Counted from the first letter of the stretch, positions 22,751 to 43,862 are shown. The stretch: DNA of 64,000 nt from Cinnamomum chago (GCA_038049695.1 CP142456.1:75105422-75169421); one strand, 5' to 3'. Notes: generated by a model from the letters alone, not told the origin. A program made the numbers and translations.

Positions 22751-23983
22751 CAGAAAGTCTATCCACCCCGGCTTTGTATCCCGACTTTGTATCCCGATCC
22801 GACGTGGTGGTCCAGCTGGACTCCAGCTGGACCTCACGTTGAAAGAAACAAAACGAGAGAAGCGCTATTGAGAGTGTTGAAATCTGCTGCCCGCCTGAAA
22901 TTTCAAGTTGAAAACGCAGGGGAGAAAGGGAAAACGCAGGGGAGAAAGGGGAAAGCAGGGGGGAACGAGAAACCTCCTCAACGATCGACCCCGACCTTCT
23001 GCAAATCTCCAGAGCAGAGAGCTCATGCCTTCCTCTCTCTCAATCGCGTGCGCAGATTGACTCTTTCCCTCTCTCGATCGATCGGCTCTGCGAATCTCAG
23101 CTGGAGGAGGTCGTCCCTCATAATGGGAACCAATTCGTCCCCATAGTCTTCTCTCTCATCTCGTTGGAGAAAACCAAACCATCTTTCGAGCAAAACAGAC
23201 ACTGCTGGTTCAAAAAACAACACGATCATCGGATACGAAGTACACTGAGCAAGGTAAAAAAAACGCTTCTTCATTTCCTGTTTCTCTTTTCCCCAAACGT
23301 CTTATAAGAATCGAGAATCCTTCCTTTTTAGTCATTTCATTTCTACTTCTGATACAATTGTAAGGGCTCGTTTGAACTCCCAACATTTTTTTTTCTCCTA
23401 TTCCAAGCAGATCCTTTCTTCTTCTTCCTCTACAACTTGATGTTGATGTTTTCATGGGCATCCTGTTTGGTGGGGTCTTAGAATTACACGCAATTGTTCC
23501 ATGCCAACCAAGTGTTTGATGGAATGCCCCATTGATTTTCAGTTCCCTTTTCTTCTTCTTCTTCTTTTTTTTAACTGTTATCGTTTTCAAGGAAGATGTT
23601 TGAGCTAAATTCTCTCAGTGTGATCAGTGATCCTTCTGAAAACTTTCTGTTTTTTCTGGACATAAAAATTGATTGAATACTGATTTGCAACTATATTGCA
23701 TTTGTAATTTATGTGAATTTGACACGGACATGTGGGGGCAATGTTGCTGCATCCATTTGAAAAACCCAACGCAATGGCACCTCCATAAATCTGTAGGATA
23801 TCAAGTTTTTTTGGGGGTGTTTACAATTTACATGGGGCAAGAGGGAAGAGAATGCCAGATAAAGGTTCTGTGGCGACTATTTTGTCAGTCTGTAATACTC
23901 AATCCATTGGTGAAAAACTTTATCCTCCATTGGAGTTTAACACCATATGGTGTGAATAGTAATCAAATCATGTAATGTGGGTC
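22751..23983. repeat. Left inverted arm of the Mutator-like element
   Basis: 1233 bp, the reverse complement of 29111-30343 apart from three bases seen near 23692, 23717 and 23776. The outer 100 bp hold a doubled CTTTGTATCCCGA and a doubled CCAGCTGGACT, the kind of subterminal repeats transposases bind. Further in lies a CT-rich tract and a sequence ending TGAGCAAG|GTAAAAAA that looks like a 5' untranslated exon with a splice donor. The arm may therefore bring its own promoter to whatever lies inside. Open frames seen here occur identically in both arms and have no recognised domain. Confidence 0.9.
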
Positions 23984-24221
23984 TATCACAACCAAAAAAT
24001 CAATGGTTGGTGAAGATCTACATGGTTCAAATTTTGTTTTCATAAATGGGATGGTGCACAGCTGTTTCTTCTGTAGGCTTAAACTCATTTCTTGTTGCTG
24101 CATAATAGGTTTGCTGATTCTGTATATGCTATTTTAGATGTCAATTTTTGTAAAAAGGTTATTCATTGTTTTCTTGTGCATTACTCTGCATTTGTGACTG
24201 TTTTTATGATCCAAATGATAA

Positions 24222-24578
<357 letters not shown>

Positions 24579-24918
24579 TGAATGGATTTTTGTTTCAAAT
24601 GAATGGATGTTTCACAGGAGAAGGCATCACTTCTCCCTTTGCTTTTTTTTTTTTTTCTTCCTACCCCTTTGTTTTGTGTTTGGTATAGAAGAGATCTTGT
24701 TGGGTAGATGAATCGATTTTTCCATAATTCTGAATCTTGGATGAACAGGGCTTTGTGTGAATTTAGGTTTCTTTGGTAATTATGGGAAACATTGCAAATT
24801 AAGCAATAACCTTGTATTTGAATTGGGCTATGTTGTTGTGGTATTTGGGGGAGAATTTTAATCCTTAACATGGCTATCTTGTATCCCAACAGGGCAGATG
24901 TGGAACACAGCATGTTCC

Positions 24919-25046
24919 TTCTATTAGTTGGTTTTAATTCTGTTCAATAATGCAGATACCTGACAGAAGTTATATTTAAAAAACCTGTCATCGTCTATAA
25001 TTAGCAAAATCAAATTATTGAACGGAATTAAAACCAACTAATAGAA
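24919..25046. repeat. Short inverted repeat at the left edge of the satellite array
   Basis: TTCTATTAGTTGGTTTTAA near 24919 is mirrored by TTAAAACCAACTAATAGAA ending near 25046; the matched arms, about 30 bp, run on to an AATAATG/AATTATTG pair. The outer end of the right arm is the first base of the 188-bp array. This is possibly the end of another small element. Confidence 0.6.
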
Positions 25047-27067
25047 ACGTAGGGATACGTGATTCAAATTTGTTGAAAAATAGCAGATTTTAACATCATG
25101 ATATGGACTCTACATTCCCCAAATTTCGTTGAAAATTCCCTCTGGAAGTGAGCTAAAAATTGTGCTAAACAGGGGTACTCAACTTGGTTCTTGCAGATTT
25201 TTTTAACGGAGTTGCAAAAGTGCGCGATTTGAAACGCAGGGAAACGTGATTCAAATTTGTTGAAAATTAGCAGATTTTAACATCATGATATGGACTCTGC
25301 ATTCCCCAAATTTCGTCGAAAAATTCCCTCTGGAGTGGGCTAAAAATTGTGCTAAACAGGGGTACTCAGCTTGGTTCGTGCAGATTTTCTTAACGGAGTT
25401 GCAAAAGTGCGCGGTTTGAAATGCAGGGAAACGTGATTCAAATTTGTTGAAAAATACCATATTTTAACATCATGATATGGACTCTGCATTCCCCAAATTT
25501 CGTCGAAAAATTCCCTCTGGAAGTGGGCTAAAAATTGTGCTAAACAGGGGTACTTAGCTTGGTTCGTGCAGATTTTCTTAACGGAGTTGCTAAAGTGCGC
25601 GGTTTGAAACGTAGGGAAACGTGATTCAAATTTGTTGAAAAATAGCAGATTTTAACATCATGATATGGACTCTGTAATCCCCAAATTTCGTCGAAAAATT
25701 CCCTCTGGAAGTGGGCTAAAAATTGTGCTAAACAGGGGTACTCAGCTTGGTTCTTGCAGATTTTCTTTAACGGAGTTGCAAAAGTGCGCGATTTGAAACG
25801 CAGGGAAACGTGATTCAAATTTGTTGAAAATTAGTAGATTTTAATATCATGATATGGACTCTGCATTCCCCAAATTTCGTCGAAAAATTCCCTCTGGAAG
25901 TGGGCTAAAAATTGTGCTAAACAGGGGTACCCAGCTTGGTTCGTGCAGATTTTCTTAACGGAGTTGCAAAAGTACGCGGTTTGAAATGCAGGGAAACGTG
26001 ATTCAAATTTGTTGAAAAATATCATATTTTAACATCATGATATGGACTCTGCATTCCCCAAATTTCGTCGAAAAATTCCCTCTGGAAGTGGGCTAAAAAT
26101 TGTGCTAAATAGGGGTACTTAGCTTGGTTCGTGCAGATTTTCTTAACGGAGTTGCTAAAGTGCGCGGTTTGAAACGTAGGGAAACGTTATTCAAATTTGT
26201 TGAAAAATAGCAGATTTTAACATCATGATATGGACTCTGTAATCCCCAAATTTCGTCGAAAAATTCCCTCTGGAAGTGGGCTAAAAATTGTGCTAAACAG
26301 GGGTACTCAACTTGGTTCTTGCAGATTTTCTTTAACGGAGTTGCAAAAGTGCGCGGTTTGAAACGCAGGGAAACGTGATTCAAATTTGTTGAAAAATAGA
26401 AGATTTTAACATCATGATATGGACTCTGCATTCCCCAAATTTCGTTGAAAAATTCCCTCTGGAAGTGGGCTAAAGATTGTGCTAAACAGGGGTACTCAGC
26501 TTGGTTCGTGCAGATTTTCTTAACGGAGTTGCAAAAGTGCGCGATTTGAAATGCAGGGAAACGTGATTCAAATTTGTTGAAAAATATCATATTTTAACAC
26601 CATGATATGGACTCTGCATTCCCCAAATTTCGTCGAAAAATTCCCTCTGGAAGTGGGCTAAAAATTGTGCTAAACAGGGGTACTCAGCTTGGTTCGTGCA
26701 GATTTTCTTAACGGAGTTGCAAACGTGCGCGATTTGAAACACAAGGAAACATGATTCAAATTTGTTGAAAAATAGCAGATTTTAACATCATGATATGGAC
26801 TCTGTATTCCCCAAATTTCGTCGAAAAATTCCCTCTGGAAGTGGGCTAAAAATTGTGCTAAACAGGGGTACCCAGCTTGATTCGTGCAGATTTTCTTAAC
26901 GGAGTTGCAAAAGTGCGCGGTTTGAAACGCAGGGAAACGTTATTCAAATTTGTTGAAAAATAGTAGATTTTAACATCATGATATGGACTCTGCATTCCCC
27001 AAATTTCGTCGAAAAATTCCCTCTGGAAGTGGGCTAAAAATTGTGATAAACATAGGTACTCAGCTTG
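25043..27067. repeat. Tandem array of about eleven 188-bp units
   Basis: Each unit holds GGAAACGTGATTCAAATTTG, ACATCATGATATGGACTCTG, TTTCGTCGAAAAATTCCCTC and AACGGAGTTGCAAAAGTGCG. Unit starts lie near 25043, 25231, 25418, 25606, 25795, 25983, 26171, 26360, 26548, 26736 and 26924; the last is partial. Variants recur every third unit (for example ATTTTAACATCATG preceded by CCAT/TCAT near 25450, 26018 and 26588; CTGTAATCCCC near 25672 and 26239), a three-unit higher-order repeat of about 567 bp. The unit length is not a multiple of three, and the minus-strand open frames across it are by-products. Confidence 0.93.
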
Positions 27068-27451
27068 GTTGGAAATTCCATTCACTTTGTAGGGGTCTTC
27101 ATATCTGAAATCATTCTAGGTTTATCAAACACTTTCTAATAGTTCTATATTTATTTTCTCTTCAAATGAAATCCGCGATAATACTTGCCCCTTGGGCCTC
27201 TTTAGACAAAATCTCACAAGATACTCTATCAGGTGCTCAAAAGATGAGACAAAAAAAAAAAAAAGAATATACAGACACAAAAATAAGTTCTTCATTCATT
27301 CACCCCAGATACAGTTGGTTCATACAGCAGCAACTTCCATTAATCAAAGTTTAAAAAAAAAAAAAAAGCAACAGTGGAGTCTATCATTAAACCTATCAAC
27401 CAACCCCTTACATAATAGTAGCTTCTAATCTGGAAGAGTAAAACTTGGATG

Positions 27452-27907
27452 CTACATTCGACACAATAATATCACAAGCAGTACACCGTAAACAATCATA
27501 ACAACCGTGAAGACTCGACAAATTTGTTCAAGCTTCTCCAATCTTGTAATAACATTTGCCACATGGCTATCAGCTTCAGGGGGGGCATAGTGCGGAGTAC
27601 TCTGGCAAGGGTGATTGACCATCGATCTCACACATTCATCACACCAACCAATGAAGTTGTTGCAAGCCTGTTTTTTCCTCTCACAAATAATGGCAAATAT
27701 ATGTCGTTAGTTGGTACATAGTTGTCTATATGAAAAAATAAATAAGAATTGAAAACATGTAAAATGCCAAATTTATTGCATTCTTACCAATGGTTGTGGA
27801 CAGGAATAATACTGTCTACCGTAATTATTTGATGATCGTGAAACCTTCACTACACAGTTGCCAACACCACATCGACATAAATGTTGAGGGCCAATTCGAA
27901 TTTCCAT
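27452..27907 (-). CDS. Small GRF-type zinc-finger protein with C-terminal membrane helix
   Basis: Two exons on the minus strand, 27907-27788 and 27667-27452, joined in phase 0 across a GT-AG intron of 120 bp, give 111 aa. Residues about 11-50 form a GRF-type zinc finger: CRCGVGNC, then GRQYYSCPQPL, then CNNFIGWCDEC, with the Cys spacing and the GRxYYxCP and FxxWCDE signatures of the family. A short coiled stretch (VANVITRLEKLEQ) and a hydrophobic helix (VVMIVYGVLLVILL) follow, the usual plan of small plant GRF proteins. It lies inside the Mutator-like element, between the satellite array and the RRP45 fragment and in the same direction as the latter. The family is known for nucleic-acid binding in larger proteins; the role of the small plant forms is unknown. 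It may be a captured gene or an exon set read from the right-arm promoter. Confidence 0.75.
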
Positions 27908-28361
27908 AAGAGGCATATGAAGCCATTTACTTCAAGATCTTCACAAACAAAAGAAACTTTTTGTCAACCCAGTGTAAACGAACAATAGATACATAATATT
28001 CAATTTAAATCATAAGATTCAACTCATAAAATCTAAGAAACTAATAACAATTCCTTTCATAGAACAGTCTTTGCCAATCAAATAAAGGACTACTGGCATA
28101 ATTACTTAATTAGACATTACCATATATGCTTACTTAATAAGTAACTTTTTCATCAGCCCAGTGTAAATGAGCGATAGATACATAAATTTGTCGTGTGTAG
28201 ATGATCCGTGACATAAATTAAATCTATAAATAAAGGCGACGAAGAAAAAATTTAAAAAATTTGTTTATTGCATAATAAATCTTAATAAGAATGGAATTTT
28301 ATTTGTGGCACAAAGTAAATCTCTAAGTAAAGGTGGTCAGGCAAAAATAAATTGTTCCCAC

Positions 28362-28960
28362 CTTAGGCCACAATCAACTATGCGTCCTAGCTCCACAGCA
28401 TATTCTCCAGGACGCCCTGGCTCAAACGAAGGATCAGCCATGGGTGAGAACTCAGTGAATATAGAAAGAGTCCCTTCATTTGGCCGATCTCGATAAGGTT
28501 GCACCAGTTGAGAAGTCACAAAGGCCATGACATGAGTTTGGCCAAGCTGCACCTCCGATGAACCCTCTTCACTGCACACGTCACACTAAAATTTCAGCTA
28601 ATTATACTATTATTCTTTCTTTTTGAGCTGTTACAATGTCAAGAAAAGACAAAAGAACCACATCATATGTGCTAGATACAGCAATTATGGAAGATGAAAT
28701 TTGACTACTTCAATCAAGTCATTGGAGAAGATGGTTATGCAAGAGGGTTAACCTAGTAAACATACACCTGTGGCATTGTCCACTTGACAGATCATAATGG
28801 ATTATGAGAGAGAGAATACGTGCCTCCCAAACTTGATAGTTAATTCACGATAGTCAAAGGGGCGGCGGCCATCAACTCTAAGTTCTGAAAGCAATGCTTT
28901 CTCAATGAATTTCCTCTCATTGATGGTCATTCGACAGCTGTTAGCTGAACTTTGCTCCAT
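28362..28960 (-). pseudogene. RRP45: Captured first two exons of exosome subunit RRP45
   Basis: Minus-strand exon 1 (28960-28824) starts with ATG and encodes the N-terminus to ELRVDGRRPFDYRELTIKFG. Exon 2 (28571-28362) encodes SEEGSSEVQLGQTHVMAFV, then LVQPYRDRPNEGTLSIFTEF, then MADPSFEPGRPGEYAVELGR. This is the start of the RNase PH fold of RRP45, a core subunit of the RNA exosome. The frame is intact over 347 nt (115 codons). The intron between them begins GC (GAG|GCACGT) and ends AG, a rare but real class; using the nearby GT would break the frame. Exon 2 ends at a good GT donor, but later exons are missing, and a conserved Arg of the RxLRE segment is Cys. It lies just inside the right arm and reads inward from it. 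Confidence 0.88.
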
Positions 28961-29110
28961 TCAATTCCGGGCTCCTCTGAGACAACAATACCCAAAAAAA
29001 AATTAACTTGAATTAGGAGGAAGAAGGAGGACAAAGAAGATGATGATGATGACCATGAGAGAGAGAGAGGGAAAACAACATTGGTGAGCTTGAACTTAAT
29101 TGACAGACAT

Positions 29111-30343
29111 GACCCACATTACATGATTTGATTACTATTCACACCATATGGTGTTAAACTCCAATGGAGGATAAAGTTTTTCACCAATGGATTGAGTATT
29201 ACAGACTGACAAAATAGTCGCCACAGAACCTTTATCTGGCATTCTCTTCCCTCTTGCCCCATGTAAATTGTAAACACCCCCAAAAAAACTTGATATCCTA
29301 CAGATTTATGGAGGTGCCTTTGCGTTGGGTTTTTCAAATGGATGCAGCAACATTGCCCCCACATGTCCGTGTCAAACTCACATAAATTACAAATGCAATA
29401 AAGTTGCAAATCAGTATTCAATCAATTTTTATGTCCAGAAAAAACAGAAAGTTTTCAGAAGGATCACTGATCACACTGAGAGAATTTAGCTCAAACATCT
29501 TCCTTGAAAACGATAACAGTTAAAAAAAAGAAGAAGAAGAAGAAAAGGGAACTGAAAATCAATGGGGCATTCCATCAAACACTTGGTTGGCATGGAACAA
29601 TTGCGTGTAATTCTAAGACCCCACCAAACAGGATGCCCATGAAAACATCAACATCAAGTTGTAGAGGAAGAAGAAGAAAGGATCTGCTTGGAATAGGAGA
29701 AAAAAAAATGTTGGGAGTTCAAACGAGCCCTTACAATTGTATCAGAAGTAGAAATGAAATGACTAAAAAGGAAGGATTCTCGATTCTTATAAGACGTTTG
29801 GGGAAAAGAGAAACAGGAAATGAAGAAGCGTTTTTTTTACCTTGCTCAGTGTACTTCGTATCCGATGATCGTGTTGTTTTTTGAACCAGCAGTGTCTGTT
29901 TTGCTCGAAAGATGGTTTGGTTTTCTCCAACGAGATGAGAGAGAAGACTATGGGGACGAATTGGTTCCCATTATGAGGGACGACCTCCTCCAGCTGAGAT
30001 TCGCAGAGCCGATCGATCGAGAGAGGGAAAGAGTCAATCTGCGCACGCGATTGAGAGAGAGGAAGGCATGAGCTCTCTGCTCTGGAGATTTGCAGAAGGT
30101 CGGGGTCGATCGTTGAGGAGGTTTCTCGTTCCCCCCTGCTTTCCCCTTTCTCCCCTGCGTTTTCCCTTTCTCCCCTGCGTTTTCAACTTGAAATTTCAGG
30201 CGGGCAGCAGATTTCAACACTCTCAATAGCGCTTCTCTCGTTTTGTTTCTTTCAACGTGAGGTCCAGCTGGAGTCCAGCTGGACCACCACGTCGGATCGG
30301 GATACAAAGTCGGGATACAAAGCCGGGGTGGATAGACTTTCTG
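29111..30343. repeat. Right inverted arm of the Mutator-like element
   Basis: 1233 bp, inverted copy of 22751-23983. The 127-bp spacer to the RRP45 start (28961-29110) is (GA)n-rich and leader-like. With the arm's putative promoter and spliced leader, the minus-strand transcript would run into the RRP45 exons. Confidence 0.9.
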
Positions 30344-30352
30344 TTCATTTAT

Positions 30353-31043
30353 TCTTACCATCTGGGATTGTCATGCAACAGGGTGGGCCCTACAGGAGGG
30401 GAATTCTCTGGTTAAAAAAAAATGCAATGGTTTGTAATTGTAACCCCCTACACTCTACTTGGACCTATGTGAAATCCTTCTCACTGGACAGTGTGGCCTG
30501 CCTTTCAATTTGAGGGACCTTCAGAGATAAATGGACCCCACTCTATCAAATTGATAGGATAATCTTAGCAGATAATTAAGAGCAAACACAATGTATGGCT
30601 TATTGAAATAAATTTTTTCTTTCCATTGGTAGCTTTAATAAAAAAACAAGAATAAAGAAATGTGGTTTGAAATAAATCATACATTTTGAAAACTTGAACA
30701 ACTACCCATAACCCATGTATATATAGGAAACCTGATAGTTGAAACATCTCCATGACAGCAACATATATTGAGAAATTACATGTTCATAGAATCCCTTATA
30801 TACTGAATTAGAAGAAAATGAAGGAAAGGCCAATAAAAATTTTAAACGAACCAAAAAAAAAGAAGATATGGCCACAAATATCCTACATTTGGCCACAAAT
30901 ATCCTACAGGCCCTTCTACATCTCTCTCTCTCTCTCTCTCTCTCTCCCGTGTTCCTTTCCAAGTCTGCAACTTTCTTCAATTTTCTGTTATGCAACACGA
31001 TCGTTTCCTTGTTAAAGGCTGCTGAGCTATCGAGAAGTCGGCC
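30353..31043 (+). promoter_or_regulatory. Upstream region of the ARF gene
   Basis: No gene is seen. Close to the ARF start lie a doubled 20-bp TGGCCACAAATATCCTACA unit (30868-30907) and a (CT)n tract (30921-30946), which is common in plant 5' untranslated regions. A clear TATA box was not identified. The Mutator-like element ends about 700 bp upstream of the ARF start codon. Confidence 0.45.
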
Positions 31044-39167
<8,124 letters not shown>

Positions 39168-40690
39168 TGCACAGGTGACACTGCGCCCCCTCTTCACTTC
39201 CTTCTACTAGATAGCTAGATTTTATCGCCTATGGGTATAATGAATTTGAGCCCATTTTTACTCTCGTGCACTGCATATTTTTCACAGATTTTCTCCGGGT
39301 TTGGATTTGTGTGCTCTGTGATGACCGTGAGCGTGCTGAAGTGCAGTAAAGCATCATGTTGCGGGAGCACACAGTTTAGTTGATTTGGTATGTTGTTCTG
39401 TTTGCAAATGTTATTTATGAACTTGGTCCTATAGCTTGTGGTAAGTTGGAAAAAATCTAAGATGAGGGGCCACACTTCATGGAGATGACTGAGAAGATGT
39501 GGGAAGATTGTTACAGAGGTACAGGGAATTTGGATGGAAAATGAATGTTTTGAGAGTGTGGGGGCTTTCATATGTTCTGAAGCTTGCAATTTATTTCTCT
39601 TTTGAGCTAAAATCACACTAATTTGGCCAATATACAAATCCGTAACATGTATTGTTTTTGCACTGATGATATAAGGCGACTTAAATGTTGTATTCAACCC
39701 CTAGACACTGTTTTGGTACATGGCATGCTTGGATTTCAATAGAGTCAAAATTGTGATATTGATATTCACTATTGCAACCTTGGGTGCCATTTGGCAGTCT
39801 ACTTTTTGGGTGCCATTTGACTGCCAATCCACTGATAGCTTAGCTGGTGAGGTGCCCGCCTTCAACAAAAACAACCGGAGATTCCCGGCTCTAGCCTGGT
39901 GTTTGGAAAAATTTATGTAAATGCCTTATTTAATCGATTTCAAATCCTAAAGAGATCTTGAGTTGGAGTGGAACTCAGTAGGCGGGCCCACCTATTGAAA
40001 TTCCAAACGTTCAAGAAGAACACCCTCCCAGTATGTGAGGTATCCCAAATTTTACTCCAATAGAAGTTGGTCCCACTGTAAGATTGACCATTTTTTTATA
40101 TTAAAAACATAACCTATACCAACTCCTATTGGGCTAAAATTTGGTGATATCTCATGCTTAGGGAGGGTATTCATTTTGAACCGTTCGGATTTTCAATAGG
40201 TGAGCTCTACTGATTAGTTGTCTTATTTCAACTCAAAGTTTCTCTGTCAAACTGTTAGGCTCTGAATACAATTCCGTCAGGTTTAAATTTTGCCTATCTT
40301 TTCAAAATGTAATGAGCATGATTTTTTTTTCAAACTGACATGAATGTCTAAAGCAAGCGGAGAATTTTTATTTTTATTTTTTGATATGTTTTTGATAAGT
40401 CTGCCCCATATAACTTTTACATATGGAAAACCTGTTTAAATTACATTTAGTATAAGACATCTTTGCCTATATAAAAAGTTTACTTTGCACATTAGGAAAA
40501 CCAAAGCTACTTATAAAAGGGTCTAATTGAAACATCACTATTTTAGACAAATTGATATTAAATCAGCTCTATTTCACTTAGATCAGACTTGTTAAATAGG
40601 CCTTTGATGTTGTGGGCTCAAGTCATGTTACCAATTAAAAAGAAAAATTGTATTATCCCTTTATACATCTAATGATCTCTTAAGAAAATA
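39168..40690. other. 3' flank of the ARF gene, with a foldback element
   Basis: No further gene is seen. At 39943-40253 two diverged inverted halves (CACCTATTGAAATTCCAAACG against CGTTCGGATTTTCAATAGGTG, with further matches outward and inward) make a foldback MITE-like structure of about 310 bp. TAGCTTAGCTGGTGAGGTGC at 39836 may be a decayed tRNA-derived SINE head. Confidence 0.55.
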
Positions 40691-40692
40691 AC

Positions 40693-40875
40693 CCTGCCGG
40701 ATATAGCGTAATTGGCCAGGACCGCGGCTTAGGAACCAGGCTGCAGTTTCGGACTCTCGCTCTCCACTTGCCTAGGTAAATGCTTGACTTATCCGATGTG
40801 TGGGGGAGGCAAAGACTTCACTTGCGGTCTTTCTCGAAGAGACTAGACACCCTCATTAGCGCCAAAAAAAAAAAT
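40693..40875 (+). mobile_element. tRNA-derived SINE (family 2)
   Basis: Begins CCCTGCCGGATATAGCGTAATTGGCC (an A-box-like TAGCGTAATTGG), continues GGACCGCGGCTTAGGAACC and a B-box-like region, and ends in an A run. A related copy is at 48183-48375. Both differ from the SINEs at 43863 and 50436. No clear target duplication was found. Confidence 0.6.
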
Positions 40876-42893
40876 CCTAAAAATACAATTTCTAAGGAGT
40901 ATCAAGATCATGAAGTCACTCTATGTTTATTTTTTTTGGGGGGTAAGAAATGAAGTCCGTCTATTGATGACGATGTTCTTGCGATAAACCTATCTCAGAG
41001 GTTGGCATGTAGAGGCGGTAACAACAAACTGCTGTGGTAGTAATGAAAGAGTTGGTCATATGTAGTTTTCAGACAAGACAATGGATCATATATTTTGTTT
41101 TGAAGCAACTCCCACTAACACATTTATTTAGCTTATCCATTCTGCCGTGCCATTAGCAATATGATTTCAGCGAGGACTGCCCCAATAGCACATATTCTGT
41201 AGGATCTTATATCCCATTGAGCTACCATTTATTTCAAAATTAATTGGTAATAGGAAACGGCACAACAATAGTTTTACAGCGAGGGCGAGGGCTCTACCAC
41301 AATTATAATCGCTCAGGAGCAAGGGTGGACATTGATCTCAAAACACTATTTAGCTTTAGGAGCCATGGGTTCATGTCTTATATAATCAGGGCTAGGCATT
41401 ACTCTTAAGTTCATCATCTGACCTTAATCAACACTTGGAAAAATAATCTTTTGGCACATGTAAGTCAGCAGATATTATCCAACCCAATTGATCATCTCCC
41501 AACCAGGCAAGTCTTTCTGATTTGTAATGCATCTAAGGTAGGCCCCACAAAAAAAAAAAGCATAGAAAAGCTTGGACGTTGTTGTTGTTGTTGGAATCAA
41601 TGCGTGGTCCTGAATCTATATATGTATACTGCAGTACACTCTAACCAAAGAAAGTATAGTTTAATATTGTGACGTAGTGTGGTTAAGATGAGTGTAGTAA
41701 GATAAGATGCGTCCTAGGACCCACATGGTCTCATCGGTTCATTACTTCTTATTTATCATTTATCAATTATAGCTGCTGTTGATGGATCAAACAACAAAAT
41801 TACTTGGGATTTTTCCCATACTGCTCCCTTTACATCAGACATTCACCCTAAACCGTCAAAATTTAAATATTTCATATAAAGTAGCTATGTGATATTCTAC
41901 GGTCGTGCTATATGTCACATCTCATAATGTGATATATTTTAGGGTGGTGTGATATCGCAATGTTATTATTCAGATAACTATGTAGAATACATTTAAATTA
42001 AACTAAACCATTTTGGAATAAATATCAGATCTAAATGCAGCCATATGGTTAAAATTCCAAAATACAAAAACCGCGGTCTTTCCAATGCAAGGACGGATGA
42101 CTTTGTCACACTCTATGTCTTTGGGGTAGTTTGCTTTTTACATAATGCAAATGTTACATATGAAAACAACTTGTATGCATCTGTTACATATACAAGTGTT
42201 ACACATGTGAAGTATATTTTCATGTTTGTCAAAATATTCATTTTCATATGAATAAATGAGTATATCCAATGGTTTTATATTTATTTAGAATTTTTCTTAT
42301 GTTTCACAAAATTCTCAAAATCCATAAACAATTATTATATGAAACTTTACGTCTTAATTTTTTTTTTTTTTTTTTATCATTGATGCAAGAATATTGGATG
42401 GTTTGGAAAATGAATTGGGTCCCACATAAATCCTGAAAATTAGATCATATAAGTTTGAATTTTTTTACAAATTACTCAAAATCCATGAAGATGTAAGATA
42501 GTCACTTTTAAGGTCTTAGGGTTAATTTAGTTCAATGAAAAAAACTGAATGATCCAGATTGCAAATGTAGAGCGCAATTTTATAAGCAAAATGCAGGTAT
42601 GATAGGCCCCATCTGAGAAAAAAGTTACAGTGCAACAATCTGTACCAGTGCCTTTTGCAAAGAGAGGAGTCTAAAATAATGTCTTAAATCCGTGTTCAAA
42701 ATAGGGGATAAATCATGTGTTATAAATGTGATCATCCTAATGGTAGGCCTATGGGCAGTGACTTTGACAAGTTCAGAATGTAGAAGTGGGCTCCACTCCA
42801 CTGATGGCGTGGACCTAAGGCTTGAAGGCAGGCGCAGCCCATTTGCGAATTGCATATACCCTTTATGCTAAATATGTTAGGTGAGGCCAGGTA

Positions 42894-43273
42894 GGGATGT
42901 AAATGGGTACCCGATTTTCTGATTACTCGGAGGTTCCGACCCGTTAAAAAGCGGGTCTGGGTCTTTATTTAGGCTCTGATAAGTAAATGAGTCCGGTTCA
43001 GATTTCACTGTAGTTTGGACCCGTGGACCCGAGACCCGACATATCACCTCAATTTTCGAAAATCTCTCTTAAAACTATGTTTTTCTAATATCATTCTCTA
43101 CCTAAATCTGGACCCGGATCCAAACCCGTCCTATATATGGTTCTGGTTCTGGAGCCAAGAAGCTGGTTCCGAAACGATTCCGGATCCAGATCCGGTTCCA
43201 CCTTTTTTTTAATGGTCCTAGTTCCGGTTCCACCATGAATCCGAATCGGAATCGACTTGTTTACAACCCTAAG
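42894..43273 (+). mobile_element. MITE, copy A, about 380 bp
   Basis: Starts near AGGGATGTAAATGGGT and ends ACTTGTTTACAACCCT, so its ends are inverted (AGGGWTGTAAA). The interior is rich in GGWCCGGTTC-like words. An inverted second copy is at 46924-47300. End type suggests a hAT-type MITE; the target duplication was not resolved. Confidence 0.75.
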
Positions 43274-43862
43274 GCCAGGCCTTGGAGGATAGATAGATGA
43301 TAGGCCTAGGATCAGCCAGATAAACCTAACAGGATAGAAACTGAATCCCAGCAATGGGCCTAAGACACAAACCAAATCCATCCCAATGAGTGATGGTGTT
43401 GTGTCTGGCTCGAGCTCACTAGAAAACTTTCTGCAAGAAAATGCTATTTTACATGAAATATTCAGGTGTGAAGGGCACAGTCTATAATGGGACTGAGCAT
43501 TTTTGTTGTATAAATCCAGCCGTCCATTTGTTCTGGATTAATTTGGTGGTCTCTTTGAAGATTGAGTATACACGTATCGGCCTACACCGATATTGACAGC
43601 CCATCAAACTCTGGTATTAGTGGTGGAGGAGAAGTATCACGTATTAAGAAATGAGGCAGATTTGGAAATGGAAAAGAGTTGAAGAAGAGTAAAAACAAGG
43701 CCCTCACCAGAAAGGTTGGAACTGCAACAAAGAGAACAAAAATGGAGTCAATGCAATTATTTAAATGGGGCTAGGCCATATGGGTTATATACTTATATAG
43801 ACAGCCCAGCCCTTAATTGACATTTTTGACAACGGAACCCACTCTCTCTAGTCTTCCTGTAC

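Noticed and set aside
22727-23975. Open frames of 83-139 aa in the left arm of the Mutator-like element and their twins in the right arm
   Set aside because: Present in both orientations and overlapping each other; no recognisable domain; better explained as promoter and leader sequence.
25043-27067. CRISPR-like array
   Set aside because: Units are contiguous 188-bp repeats without unique spacers, in a plant genome.
25251-27085. Minus-strand open frames up to 161 aa
   Set aside because: They run over the 188-bp tandem repeats; the unit length shifts frame each time and no domain is seen.
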